DNA of 64,000 nucleotides from Natronohydrobacter thiooxidans (GTDB taxonomy: Bacteria > Pseudomonadota > Alphaproteobacteria > Rhodobacterales > Rhodobacteraceae), in contig NZ_MJAP01000003.1 of assembly GCF_001884735.1 (NCBI RefSeq), forward strand, positions 613,369-677,368. Direction: 5' to 3'. A program made the position numbers and the translations under genes. The notes beneath the pieces are model-generated. The model saw nothing but the letters and a program-made list of their open reading frames with translations. It did not search any database and was not told the DNA's origin. Numbering within the stretch: the stretch's first letter is position 1; each line of letters starts with the position of its first letter. Positions 26,517-34,982 of the stretch are shown here, one piece after another.

Positions 26517-27225
26517 CGACCGCAATCCCCAGATAGATTTCCTGCACCAATGCCGAGTGCATCACCGGTTCCGGCGCGCCCTCGGCCACCAACTCCCCGA
26601 AATGCAGCACGGCCAGCCGGTCGGCGGCGGCCATCAGCGCATGGGCAATATGCTCGATCCACAAGACCGCGCGCCCCGGTTTCAGCCGTTTCACCACCTC
26701 GATCAGTTGCAGCACCTCGCCTTCGGTCAGCCCGCCCGCGATTTCGTCCAGCAGCAACACCCGCGACCCGACGCTGATCGCGCGGGCCAGTTCCAACCGC
26801 TTGCGGTCCATCAGCGGCAGCGCACCGGCCAGAGTCGCGCGCCGGTCGCTCAGGCCGACGGTCTCCAGTATCTCAGCCACCCGTGCGCGCGCGGCAGCGC
26901 CATGCAGGCGCGGGCCGTGCATCACCCCGGCAAGGACGTTTTCATGAACGCTGAGACCCGAGAAGGGGCGCGGCACCTGATAGGCCCGCCCGATCCCCGC
27001 TTGCGCGCGCCGGTGCTGCGGAAGACGTCCGATATCGTTGCCATCCAGCAAGATTGCCCCGCCGTCCAGCCGCGCCGTGCCGTCGAGCAGGTTGAACAGC
27101 GTGGTTTTGCCCGCGCCATTGGGCCCGATGACACCCAGGCATTCGCCGGGTGCCACTTTCAGGCTGACCTCGCGCACCACTGCGCGTCTGGCATAGAGCT
27201 TCGAGACCCCGGCAACTTCAAGCAT
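26497..27225 (-). CDS. livG: Branched-chain amino acid-type ABC transporter ATPase (LivG)
   Basis: The product is 242 residues with Walker A GPNGAGKTTLFNLLDG, a Q-loop region GIGRAYQVPRPF, and Walker B RVLLLDEIAGGLTEGE. The usual ABC signature LSGGQ is degenerate: the corresponding segment reads LPLMDRKRLELARAI, as in LivG proteins of this type where the loop is weak. It partners LivF. It lies 15 bp after the binding-protein gene. Confidence 0.92.
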   Translation of the reverse strand: MLEVAGVSKLYARRAVVREVSLKVAPGECLGVIGPNGAGKTTLFNLLDGTARLDGGAILLDGNDIGRLPQHRRAQAGIGRAYQVPRPFSGLSVHENVLAGVMHGPRLHGAAARARVAEILETVGLSDRRATLAGALPLMDRKRLELARAISVGSRVLLLDEIAGGLTEGEVLQLIEVVKRLKPGRAVLWIEHIAHALMAAADRLAVLHFGELVAEGAPEPVMHSALVQEIYLGIAVDDALDS

Positions 27226-27240
27226 TGTCGCGCCCCGGCG

Positions 27241-28569
27241 TCAGAGTTCGGAGAGCAGCTTGAACTCTTCCTCGACCACGAATGCCGAATCCTCGCCCGC
27301 CCAGGTCACAACCAGATCATAGTTGTAGGGCCCTTCGCTCGCGCGCCGCCACTGTCCCGCGACCAGCGGCGTCTTGGCGATACCGGGCACCGGGCTGCCT
27401 GCGAAATCGATCGGGCCGACCACAGTGTCCAGCGTCAGGGCCGCCAGCGCGGCGCGCACTGCCTCGCGGTCTTTCGGATCGCCCGATGCCTTCAATGCGG
27501 CCACCGCCGCCTCCCAGGCCGCATGGGTATAGCCCAGCACGGGCGTCCACTGGCTGCCACGGTCGGCCTCCCATTCCGCCGCCAGTTCGCCCGCCGTTTG
27601 CCCGGTAAGACTTGAGGCATAGGGCAGTTTCGGCGACCACCAGATTTCGGTGGACAGGCCCGCGCCGCGATCCCCCAGCGCATCCATGCCGCCGGGGAAC
27701 AGAAAGGCGCCTGCGATGGTCGCCACTTCGGGCCGATAGCCGCCCTGCGCCGCCGAACGCCAGAACGAGGCGAAGTGGTTGGCGAACATGAAGCCGCTGA
27801 GGATCTGCGCGTCTGCTGCCCGGAAGGTTGCCACCTGATTGGAAAAATCGTCGGCCTCGACATTGAACATCCCGGCATCGGCAAGCGTATAGCCCGCCCC
27901 TTGCAGGATGGGCGGCAGGCCGTATTGCGGATGGGCAAAACCCTGCGCGGCGGGCTGATCGACATAGAAGGTGCCGACCGTGTCATTCAGGCGGTCGCGC
28001 ACCGGCGCCCAGAGGCCAAGATAGGCGGCGCCGATATCGGCAGTGTCGAACAGGAAATGGAAAGTCCAGGGCTGGCCATTGTTGCTATAGGCCTGAGGCC
28101 CGCCGCGCAGCCCGATCAACGCATCCGAGGGCAGCAGGGTCGAGACAATGGGCGTGCGGTTGATGACCGCCAGTTGCCCGCCGGTGACTGCGGCCAGCGC
28201 TTCCGTGGTGACGATCAGATCCACCCGGTCGCGGGTCATCAGCTCGGCCGTGACCTGCGCTGCGGCATTGACCCCGCTGCCGCTGTCGCGCAGCAGGATT
28301 TCCACCGAATAGGTCGTGTCACCGATGGTCAGGCCACCGCCGAACAGGTGTTCCAGCTGGGCGCGGACAAAGCCGACTGCCTCGCCGAAGAGGGCGCCGG
28401 GGCCCGAGGTGGCGGCGACCCAGCCGATCCTCAGGGTGGTGGCGGCCGAGGCATGCGCGGCGGGGAATCGCAATGTCAGTGCGGTGGCGCCAGCAGCGAC
28501 CGAGGTTTGCAAAAGCCGTCTGCGCGACAGGGCGCTGGCACGGGGCGGGGTCAGATCGGTGGATTTCAT
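27241..28569 (-). CDS. Periplasmic substrate-binding protein of the amide/branched-chain amino acid ABC transporter, Tat-exported
   Basis: The product is 442 residues. Its N-terminus has a twin-arginine signal (SRRRLLQTS near residue 15, then a hydrophobic stretch ending AHASA), so it is exported folded. The mature part is a type I periplasmic binding protein (LivJ/AmiC-like) with TLRIGWVAATSGPGALFG as the first strand. It delivers the ligand to LivHM. It is the first gene of the operon, has GGGAGGAG upstream, and is divergent from the amidase. Confidence 0.9.
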   Translation of the reverse strand: MKSTDLTPPRASALSRRRLLQTSVAAGATALTLRFPAAHASAATTLRIGWVAATSGPGALFGEAVGFVRAQLEHLFGGGLTIGDTTYSVEILLRDSGSGVNAAAQVTAELMTRDRVDLIVTTEALAAVTGGQLAVINRTPIVSTLLPSDALIGLRGGPQAYSNNGQPWTFHFLFDTADIGAAYLGLWAPVRDRLNDTVGTFYVDQPAAQGFAHPQYGLPPILQGAGYTLADAGMFNVEADDFSNQVATFRAADAQILSGFMFANHFASFWRSAAQGGYRPEVATIAGAFLFPGGMDALGDRGAGLSTEIWWSPKLPYASSLTGQTAGELAAEWEADRGSQWTPVLGYTHAAWEAAVAALKASGDPKDREAVRAALAALTLDTVVGPIDFAGSPVPGIAKTPLVAGQWRRASEGPYNYDLVVTWAGEDSAFVVEEEFKLLSEL

Positions 28570-28612
28570 GTTCTCCTCCCAAAAGAAACACGAGGGGCGA
28601 TCGGTTGAATTC

Positions 28613-28691
28613 GATCAGTTGACCAAATCATATGATTGGAATAGAGCTTTTGTCAATCAACTGTTCCGATCATTTGATTGATTCCGATCAG
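28613..28691. promoter_or_regulatory. Operator cluster between the ABC operon and the amidase, probable TetR sites
   Basis: AATCATATGATT at 28626-28637 is a perfect 12-bp palindrome, and GATCATTTGATT at 28668-28679 is a near copy 42 bp away. Two shorter GATCAGTT elements flank them at the start and end of the region. The A/T-rich stretch stands out from its GC-rich surroundings. The TetR gene after the amidase is the likely source of the binding protein. Confidence 0.6.
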
Positions 28692-28717
28692 TTCTCGAAG
28701 GAAAAGGGAGGAACGCT

Positions 28718-30133
28718 TTGAAAACGCTAGAAACTTTATCGATGGATGCCGCCGGAACCGCCGCCGCGATCCGCGCGGGCTCTCTGACAAGCCGTCAGGC
28801 GACCGAGGCCGCGCTGGCGCGATTGGCCGCAGTGAACCCCGCAATCAACGCCGTTGTGAACACTTTGGAGGAGCAGGCGCTGGCCGCCGCCGATGCGGCT
28901 GATTCGGCGCTGGCGGCGGGTGCCGTGCCCGGCCCGCTGCATGGCGTACCGATCACCGTCAAGATCAACGTGGATCTGGAGGGACAGGCCACCACCAACG
29001 GACTGATCCCGCTGAAGGATGCGATCGCCGCGCAGGACAGCATTCCCGTCGCCGCGCTGAAACGGGCGGGCGCGGTCATCCTCGGGCAGACCAATGTTCC
29101 GGCCTTTTGCTATCGCTGGTTCACCTCGAACGCGCTGCACGGCACCACGCGCAACCCGCATGACCTGTCACTCTCGCCCGGCGGCTCCAGCGGTGGGGCG
29201 GCGGCGGCGGTGGCGGCAGGGATCGGCACGCTGGCGCATGGCAATGACGTGGCGGGCTCACTGCGGCTGCCAGCCTCGGTCTGCGGGGTTTATGGCATGA
29301 AGGGCACCATGGGGCTGATCCCGTCCTGGAACCCGTCGCAACCCGGCGAACATTCGCTCGGTCTGCAAACTGGCGGGTCCGAAGGGGTGATTGCCCGGTC
29401 CGTCCGCGACATCCGGCTGGGGATGCAGGTTCTCGGGGGGTCCGATCCGCGCGATCCGAGCCAGGTGCCCGCCCCCCTGCCCCGGCCCGACCAGCGGATG
29501 CCCTGCCGCGTCGCGCTGTGGCTGGGCGATGCCGACACACCTGTCGATCCTGCCGTCGCCGCCATCACCAGACAGGCCGCCGACTGGCTGGCGGATGCGG
29601 GCTATGTGATCGAGGAGGCCGCGCCGCCTGATCTGGCGGAAATGACCGAATTGTGGATGGCGATGCTTTATGCCGAATGCACCGGCCCGGTGCGCGATAT
29701 GCTGTTCGGCATGGCGGATGACGCGTTCCGGCAGTCGTTCCAGGCAACCGCCGCCGCGCTGCCGGTGCTGGACGGCGCGGCCTATCAGGCCGCCTGGCAG
29801 CGGCGGCGCGCGATCCAGCGCGCCTGGGCCGGGTTCTTCCAGCATTTCCCGCTGGTGCTGACCCCGACCGCCTGCCAGCCCCCCTTTCCCATTGACCATG
29901 ATCTGCAAAGCGGCAATACGATGGCAGAGATCATCCGGGCCTATCGGCCGTTGCCTGCTGTCGCCGGGCTGGGCCTGCCAGCGATTTCGGTTCCGGCAGG
30001 CAAGGCGGGGCACCACCCTGTCGGCGTGCAAATCATCGGCCGATGGTTCGATGACGACCGCTGCCTGTCGGCGGCGGAAATCCTGGAAACCCGGATCGGG
30101 CCGGTGCTGCCCGTCGATCCGCAAAAGGGCTGA
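28718..30133 (+). CDS. Amidase (amidase-signature family)
   Basis: The product is 471 residues of the amidase-signature fold. The catalytic Ser-cisSer-Lys triad is visible: Lys in PITVKINVD near residue 87, cis-Ser in the signature LSPGGSSGGAAAAVAAGIG near 150-168, and nucleophilic Ser in GNDVAGSLRLPAS near 182. It hydrolyses a carboxamide to acid and ammonia. Translation begins at a TTG (28718) because GGGAGG lies 7 bases upstream; an ATG at 28742 is the alternative. The divergent transporter probably supplies the amide. It is followed 7 bp later by TetR. Confidence 0.9.
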   Translation: MKTLETLSMDAAGTAAAIRAGSLTSRQATEAALARLAAVNPAINAVVNTLEEQALAAADAADSALAAGAVPGPLHGVPITVKINVDLEGQATTNGLIPLKDAIAAQDSIPVAALKRAGAVILGQTNVPAFCYRWFTSNALHGTTRNPHDLSLSPGGSSGGAAAAVAAGIGTLAHGNDVAGSLRLPASVCGVYGMKGTMGLIPSWNPSQPGEHSLGLQTGGSEGVIARSVRDIRLGMQVLGGSDPRDPSQVPAPLPRPDQRMPCRVALWLGDADTPVDPAVAAITRQAADWLADAGYVIEEAAPPDLAEMTELWMAMLYAECTGPVRDMLFGMADDAFRQSFQATAAALPVLDGAAYQAAWQRRRAIQRAWAGFFQHFPLVLTPTACQPPFPIDHDLQSGNTMAEIIRAYRPLPAVAGLGLPAISVPAGKAGHHPVGVQIIGRWFDDDRCLSAAEILETRIGPVLPVDPQKG

Positions 30134-30140
30134 CAGCGCA

Positions 30141-30815
30141 ATGGGACGCGAAATGGGACGCGCAGATCAACCCGCACCGGTGCGTGGCCTCGCGCGTCCC
30201 AACAGCGATGGCAAGCGCGAGCAGATCGCCGCTGCCGCCCTGCGCGTATTGCTGGCCGAGGGGGTCTTCAACTCCACCACCCGCAAGATCGCCGAGGCCG
30301 CGGGCGTCAGTGTCGCCACACTGCACTACCATTTCCGCGACAAGGACGAGATCCTGCTATCGGTGATGGAGCGCTTCGTGCAGACCTACCGCGCCGCGCT
30401 GGCCGACCAGTTCCCGCCGGACCAGACCCTGGAGCAGCGGATTGCCGCCATGATCCCCTTCATCTGCGGGCAGATCCGCAAGCGCCCCGCCGAGCAACTG
30501 CTGTTGCAGGAAATGACAGTCTACATGCTCCGACACCCCGAGCTGGAGGCTCTGGCACGGGCCAAGGACATGCATTTTCAAGCGCTTTATGCCGAGGCGC
30601 TGACCAAGGTGCGGGGCCTGTCACCCGCTGACGCACCTCAGGTCGCGCGGCTGGCCAACCTGATCTATACGAACCTTGTCGGCATGTTCAATCAATGGCT
30701 GGCCACCGGCGACGATGCGCTGCTCGACCAGACGGCTGGTGACCTGGTGCGCGGCGCGCAGCGGTTCGCCCGCGACGCCATTGCGGGTTCCGGTTCAAAA
30801 TCTGAACCGCACTGA
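30141..30815 (+). CDS. TetR-family transcriptional regulator
   Basis: The product is 224 residues with an N-terminal TetR domain: helix 1 GKREQIAAAALRVLLAEG, then the recognition segment STTRKIAEAAGVSVATLHYHFRDKDEIL near 50-75. The C-terminal ligand-binding half is variable, as expected. A second ATG four codons in (30153) is an equally good start, since the first residues repeat MGRxMGR. It lies directly after the amidase gene and probably controls the amidase and the divergent transporter through the palindromes at 28613-28691. Confidence 0.88.
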   Translation: MGREMGRADQPAPVRGLARPNSDGKREQIAAAALRVLLAEGVFNSTTRKIAEAAGVSVATLHYHFRDKDEILLSVMERFVQTYRAALADQFPPDQTLEQRIAAMIPFICGQIRKRPAEQLLLQEMTVYMLRHPELEALARAKDMHFQALYAEALTKVRGLSPADAPQVARLANLIYTNLVGMFNQWLATGDDALLDQTAGDLVRGAQRFARDAIAGSGSKSEPH

Positions 30816-31241
30816 CCGCTCAATGCGTCAGCACAGATGCCGCGGCGCCGTCACAAGGGCCGCTATCCTTGATGTGCGCCTGAGAGGCACAAACAGCGGG
30901 CGCGCTGTATGACCCCCATTTGCTGTTTACTCCCGAATGACGGTGCAGCCCATCTGGTCGCCCGCACATCTGCGAAGGTCTTCGGACCGATCGCTAAGGC
31001 GAACTCCCTGAAGGAGTGCAACATCACCACGCTCCGAACAATGGCCAGTTTCAGGTATAGAATTCTCGACTTCGGCGAAGATTGCGCCCTTCATCAAGGG
31101 CGTCGGCTGCGTGGAGCAAAAGCATATCTGATTTTTTTGAGTCACATTTTTCCGTCCTGAACATCTAGTCGATTCAGATGCTTGCGGGTCATCGCGCGTC
31201 TTGTCGGCCAGATGCTTCTGCACAGTGCCGATGATCCAATA
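30816..31241. other. Intergenic region without a recognised gene
   Basis: About 430 bases between the TetR gene and the gentisate cluster promoter. They are less GC-rich and their codon use in every frame is unlike the neighbours. Open frames on both strands give short peptides without known motifs. It may be the remains of an inserted element, but I could not identify one. Confidence 0.4.
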
Positions 31242-31290
31242 TTGACAGCATACCGCCGGTTCGCCTATCCATAACGACAGTATGCTGACG
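31242..31290 (+). promoter_or_regulatory. Promoter and shared palindromic operator of the gentisate/3-methoxybenzoate cluster
   Basis: TTGACA at 31242-31247 is followed, 17-18 bp later, by CTATCC/TATCCA. The operator GACAGTATGCTGACG lies at 31276-31290 just downstream. The -35 region TTGACAGCATAC also resembles the second half-site at the 22.9-kb promoter, so both promoters have the same two-site design. Confidence 0.65.
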
Positions 31291-31308
31291 ATATGAGGGG
31301 AGAGGATC

Positions 31309-32169
31309 GTGAAGCTTTGTCGATACGACGGTGACCGGGTTGGCGTAGTGCAGGGCGATGTCATGCATGACGTGACACGCTGTCTCGAAGACCTGCCGTC
31401 AATGCGCTATCCCTTCCCGCAGCACGACCAGTTCATAGCGCGGCTTCCCGATCTGATGCCGAAGATTGTCGCGGCGGCGGCGACCGGCGTGACCAAACCA
31501 TTAGATCAGGTTCGCCTCGACCTGCCAGTGGTCAATCCGGGGAAGATCATCGCCGCGCCAGTGAACTATTCCAAACATCTCGACGAGGTGCGTGATCAGG
31601 CCGATCTCAATCACGGCAACGAGTCCCATATGCGCCATATCCGCGAGATCGGCCTGTTTCTGAAAGCCAACTCATCCTTGATTGGCCCGTCAGAGGCGGT
31701 TCGGATCGGGCGGCCTGACCGGCGCAATGACCACGAAATAGAGCTGGCTGTCGTGATCGGCAAAGCGGGCAAGGATATCGAGCCCGAGGAAGCTCTATCC
31801 TACGTTGCGGGCTATGCCATCGGTTTGGACATGACCGTGCGCGGCCCGGAGGATCGCAGTTTCCGAAAATCCCTGGATACCTACACAGTGCTTGGTCCCT
31901 GGATGGTCACGGCGGAGGAACTGCCCGATCCCTCCGCGCTGGACCTCGTTCTGACCGTGAATGGGGAGATGCGCCAGAAGGCGAACACGCGCGACCTCGT
32001 GCTCTCGGTGCCCGAACTGATCGCCATGGCATCGTCCTTCTACACGCTGCACCCGGGCGATCTGATCCTGACCGGGACGCCGGAGGGTGTGGCCCCGGTC
32101 GAACCCGGCGACGTGATGCAGGCGACGATTGAACGGATCGGCACGATGACCGTTCCGGTGATCGGTTGA
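31309..32169 (+). CDS. FAH-family hydrolase (probable fumarylpyruvate or maleylpyruvate hydrolase)
   Basis: The product is 286 residues, starting at a GTG with GGGGAGAGGA upstream. The FAH fold is marked by KIIAAPVNYSKHLDEV near residue 80, the metal-binding EIELAVVIGKAG near 145, DMTVRGPEDRSFRKS and LTGTPEGVAPVEPGD. In gentisate pathways an FAH member hydrolyses maleyl- or fumarylpyruvate to pyruvate and maleate/fumarate. No glutathione-dependent maleylpyruvate isomerase is present in the cluster, so direct cleavage of maleylpyruvate is possible. It overlaps the region of the next gene by only the leader. Confidence 0.87.
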   Translation: MKLCRYDGDRVGVVQGDVMHDVTRCLEDLPSMRYPFPQHDQFIARLPDLMPKIVAAAATGVTKPLDQVRLDLPVVNPGKIIAAPVNYSKHLDEVRDQADLNHGNESHMRHIREIGLFLKANSSLIGPSEAVRIGRPDRRNDHEIELAVVIGKAGKDIEPEEALSYVAGYAIGLDMTVRGPEDRSFRKSLDTYTVLGPWMVTAEELPDPSALDLVLTVNGEMRQKANTRDLVLSVPELIAMASSFYTLHPGDLILTGTPEGVAPVEPGDVMQATIERIGTMTVPVIG

Positions 32170-32186
32170 GGAACAGGGAGCAAACC

Positions 32187-33425
32187 ATGTCGAGCAGAGA
32201 ACAGGAAGTAATTGTTGTGGGCGGCGGGATCGGCGGGCTCTCGGCAGCCTATGCGCTGGCGCGTGTGGGCTGCAGCGTGACAGTGCTGGAGCAAGCCGAG
32301 GTCTTTGCCGAAGTGGGCGCAGGTATCCAGCTTGGTCCGAACAGCTACAAGATGTTCCAGAGACTGGGCATCGTCGACGAGGTCAATGCGCTCTCTGCGT
32401 TTCCCGACTACCTTGCGATGCGCGATTCCATTACTGCCGAGCATGTGGTGAAACTGCCTGCCGGAGAGGCGTTCCGCAAGCTCTTCGGCTTCCCTTACGC
32501 TGTCATCCACAGAGCGGACCTCCATACCGCTCTGCTGAAGCGTTGCGAGGCGCATGGCAGCGTGCGCCTTGTCACAAATGCGAAGGTTGTCGAGATCCGT
32601 CAGAACGGGGCCGGTGTCGAGGTTATGACTGAGGGTGGTGCAAAGCTGTCCGCAGCGGCCCTGATCGGTGCGGACGGCATCTGGTCAATGACACGGGCCA
32701 TCGTGGCAAATGACGGTGAGGCCAGGACCGCAGGCCACATCGCATACCGGGCCGTGCTGCCGACCGCAGAGATACCCGAAGAGTTGCGCAGCAACACGAT
32801 GACGCTCTGGGCGGGCGAAAAGACCCATCTGGTGCAATACCCGCTGCGCGGTGGCGAATTGTTCAATCTGGTGGCGGTGTTCCATTCGGACCGCCTTACC
32901 GAGGGCTGGGACGCGGCCGGCGATCCCGACGAGCTTCATGCGAAATTCGCCGACAAATGCGATCAGGTCCGCACCCTGCTGGGAAAAATCGAAAGCTGGC
33001 GGATGTGGGTGCTGCGTGATCGCGAGCCGACCCGCGACTGGGTCAAGGGACGCATCGCGCTACTGGGCGACGCGGCCCATCCGATGCTGCAATATCTTGC
33101 TCAGGGCGCCAACATGGCAATCGAAGACGCGGTCTGCCTTGCCGATATGCTGGTCAATGAACAAGGGGACTGGGACCGCGCCTTCCGGCGTTACCGCGAC
33201 GCCCGCTATCTGCGCACCACCCGGGTTCAGCTGAGTGCCCGGCTCTATGGTGAAATCTACCACGCCAGCGGCGCAACTCGCGATTTCCGCAACGCGGAAC
33301 TGTCATCCTGGCCGATCGAGAAACACTACCAGGGCATGGCATGGCTCTACGGGATCGAACCGACTTGGCGGGACGATGGCTGTTCAAGGCCACTGGGCCC
33401 CGCGCAGATGGGATCTGCCGCCTGA
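32187..33425 (+). CDS. FAD-dependent salicylate/3-hydroxybenzoate hydroxylase (probable 3-hydroxybenzoate 6-hydroxylase)
   Basis: The product is 412 residues from the ATG at 32187 (GGGAG upstream). FAD motifs are VIVVGGGIGGLSAAYALA (8-25), GADGIWSMTR near 160 and LLGDAAHPMLQYLAQGA near 290. The C-terminus with YQGMAWLYGIEPT is typical of 3-hydroxybenzoate 6-hydroxylases, which place a hydroxyl para to the existing one and produce gentisate. Gentisate 1,2-dioxygenase at 38393 in the same cluster supports this. NADH would be the electron donor. Confidence 0.88.
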   Translation: MSSREQEVIVVGGGIGGLSAAYALARVGCSVTVLEQAEVFAEVGAGIQLGPNSYKMFQRLGIVDEVNALSAFPDYLAMRDSITAEHVVKLPAGEAFRKLFGFPYAVIHRADLHTALLKRCEAHGSVRLVTNAKVVEIRQNGAGVEVMTEGGAKLSAAALIGADGIWSMTRAIVANDGEARTAGHIAYRAVLPTAEIPEELRSNTMTLWAGEKTHLVQYPLRGGELFNLVAVFHSDRLTEGWDAAGDPDELHAKFADKCDQVRTLLGKIESWRMWVLRDREPTRDWVKGRIALLGDAAHPMLQYLAQGANMAIEDAVCLADMLVNEQGDWDRAFRRYRDARYLRTTRVQLSARLYGEIYHASGATRDFRNAELSSWPIEKHYQGMAWLYGIEPTWRDDGCSRPLGPAQMGSAA

Positions 33426-33471
33426 GGGGAGATGCGGAAAACAAATCAATGGTTCCAGGGAGGAGAACACA

Positions 33472-34482
33472 ATGAAGGCAATGACAATCGGCTTTTTGGT
33501 GGCGTCAGCAATCGGCGCTTCGGCAAACGCTCAGGACGTGAAACTGAGATACACCGAATGGCTGCCACCAACCTATTTCGCCAATGAAAACGGTCTCTAT
33601 CCGTATTTCGAGGATATCGCCCGCGTGACCGAGGGCCGCGTTGTGGTTGAAAAATCCGCGGCACCGCTGGGCCCGCCGCCGCGCAACTACCAACTTGTAC
33701 TGGACGGCATCGCCGACATGGCCTGGGGGTTGCACGGCTACACGCCCGGCACGTTCCCCCTGAGCGAAATGGTCGAACTGCCGTTCTACTCGACCAATGC
33801 CGAGGCCAACTCGGTCGCCTATTGGAAAGTGTTCGAGGAATATCTTGAACCGGCAGGCATGCACCCGGGCGTTGTCACGCTGACAGTCCATACCCAACCG
33901 CCCGGACAGATTTTCAACAAACTCCGCCCCATCAAGGCACCGGGGGATTTCACCGGGCTCAAGATCCGTTCGACCAATGCCGGGGTGGCGGCCTCGCTTC
34001 AGGCTCTTGGGGCCACGCCGATCGGCCTGCCGGTAACGGAAATGCGTGACGCGCTGGAAAAAGGCATCGTGGACGGCGTGTCATTGACGGATGAGGCATT
34101 GTTCAACTTCCGCATCGAAGACTTCGTAAAATACGAGACCATCGTACCGGGCGGCCTCTACAACGCCTCAATGTTTCTTGTCGTGAACCCGGCGACATGG
34201 GCGCGCATCTCTCCCGAGGATCAGGCTGCGATCATGGAGATATCGGGCGAGGCTTTGGCCCGCCGTCTGGGCCGGATGTGGCAGGATGAACAGGACGCAG
34301 GCTTCGAACTTGCGAAGAACGCCGGAATCGAGATGTCCGAGGCAAGCGGTGCGCTGCTGGATCATATCCGTGGCAAGCTCGCCTTTCAGGAGGCCGCATG
34401 GATTGAAAAGGCCGCTGCCGCCGGGCTCGACGCAGAGGCGGTGTTGTCGGCCTATCGCGAAGCTTCCGGGGCAGTGGAGTGA
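33472..34482 (+). CDS. TRAP transporter periplasmic binding protein (DctP family)
   Basis: The product is 336 residues with a short signal peptide (cleavage after ASANA near residue 20). The mature sequence follows the DctP fold: VKLRYTEWLPPTYFANENG, FTGLKIRSTNAGVAASLQALGATP with the carboxylate-binding Arg near 170, and EKGIVDGVSL. It starts after AGGGAGGAG. It probably captures the aromatic acid degraded by the cluster. It is coupled to the small permease gene. Confidence 0.92.
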   Translation: MKAMTIGFLVASAIGASANAQDVKLRYTEWLPPTYFANENGLYPYFEDIARVTEGRVVVEKSAAPLGPPPRNYQLVLDGIADMAWGLHGYTPGTFPLSEMVELPFYSTNAEANSVAYWKVFEEYLEPAGMHPGVVTLTVHTQPPGQIFNKLRPIKAPGDFTGLKIRSTNAGVAASLQALGATPIGLPVTEMRDALEKGIVDGVSLTDEALFNFRIEDFVKYETIVPGGLYNASMFLVVNPATWARISPEDQAAIMEISGEALARRLGRMWQDEQDAGFELAKNAGIEMSEASGALLDHIRGKLAFQEAAWIEKAAAAGLDAEAVLSAYREASGAVE

Positions 34483-34982
34483 TGCATGTGCAATCGCACG
34501 CAGTGGTCTTGACGGAACGTCTGTTCAAGGTCGTTTCGAGCCTTCTGATCGCAGGGCTGGTGGTAATCACGTTTGTTGACGTGATCGGCCGCCAGTTCGG
34601 CGCTCCCTTGGCGGCAGCCTTCGAGTTGACGCAGATTCTGGTGGGAGCGATGTTCTACGTCGCACTCCCCTTCGTCACGCTAAGGCGGGAACACGTCATC
34701 GTCGACATCGTGCCGATCAATCCCGATCACAGCATCGGGCGCGGCCTTGGCTTCGTGGTTGATCTTCTCTCCGCCGCTGCCGTCGCCTTCGCGGCCCGGC
34801 AGCTTTGGATGCAGGCGGACACGCTGGCCATGTTCAATTCGCTCACGATGTTCCTCGGCCTGCCGACGGCACCAATCGTCAGGGGGATGGCGATCCTGTG
34901 CGGCTTCACTGCCCCGATCTGTCTTGCTCTCGCCCTGCTGCGGTTTCGCGGTGACACCCGAGAATACGAGGCGAAGGCATGA
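34482..34982 (+). CDS. TRAP transporter small permease (DctQ family)
   Basis: The product is 166 residues with four membrane segments and the family's FVDVIGRQFG and LPFVTLRREHVIVDIV motifs. The ATG at 34482 shares its A with the preceding TGA; a GTG one codon earlier is also in frame. It joins the periplasmic protein to the large permease. The stop overlaps dctM by 4 bp. Confidence 0.9.
   Translation: MHVQSHAVVLTERLFKVVSSLLIAGLVVITFVDVIGRQFGAPLAAAFELTQILVGAMFYVALPFVTLRREHVIVDIVPINPDHSIGRGLGFVVDLLSAAAVAFAARQLWMQADTLAMFNSLTMFLGLPTAPIVRGMAILCGFTAPICLALALLRFRGDTREYEAKA

Noticed and set aside
30927..31364. 145-codon minus-strand frame in the gap before the gentisate cluster
   Set aside because: It runs through the promoter, operator and start of the FAH gene on the other strand and has no recognisable motif.
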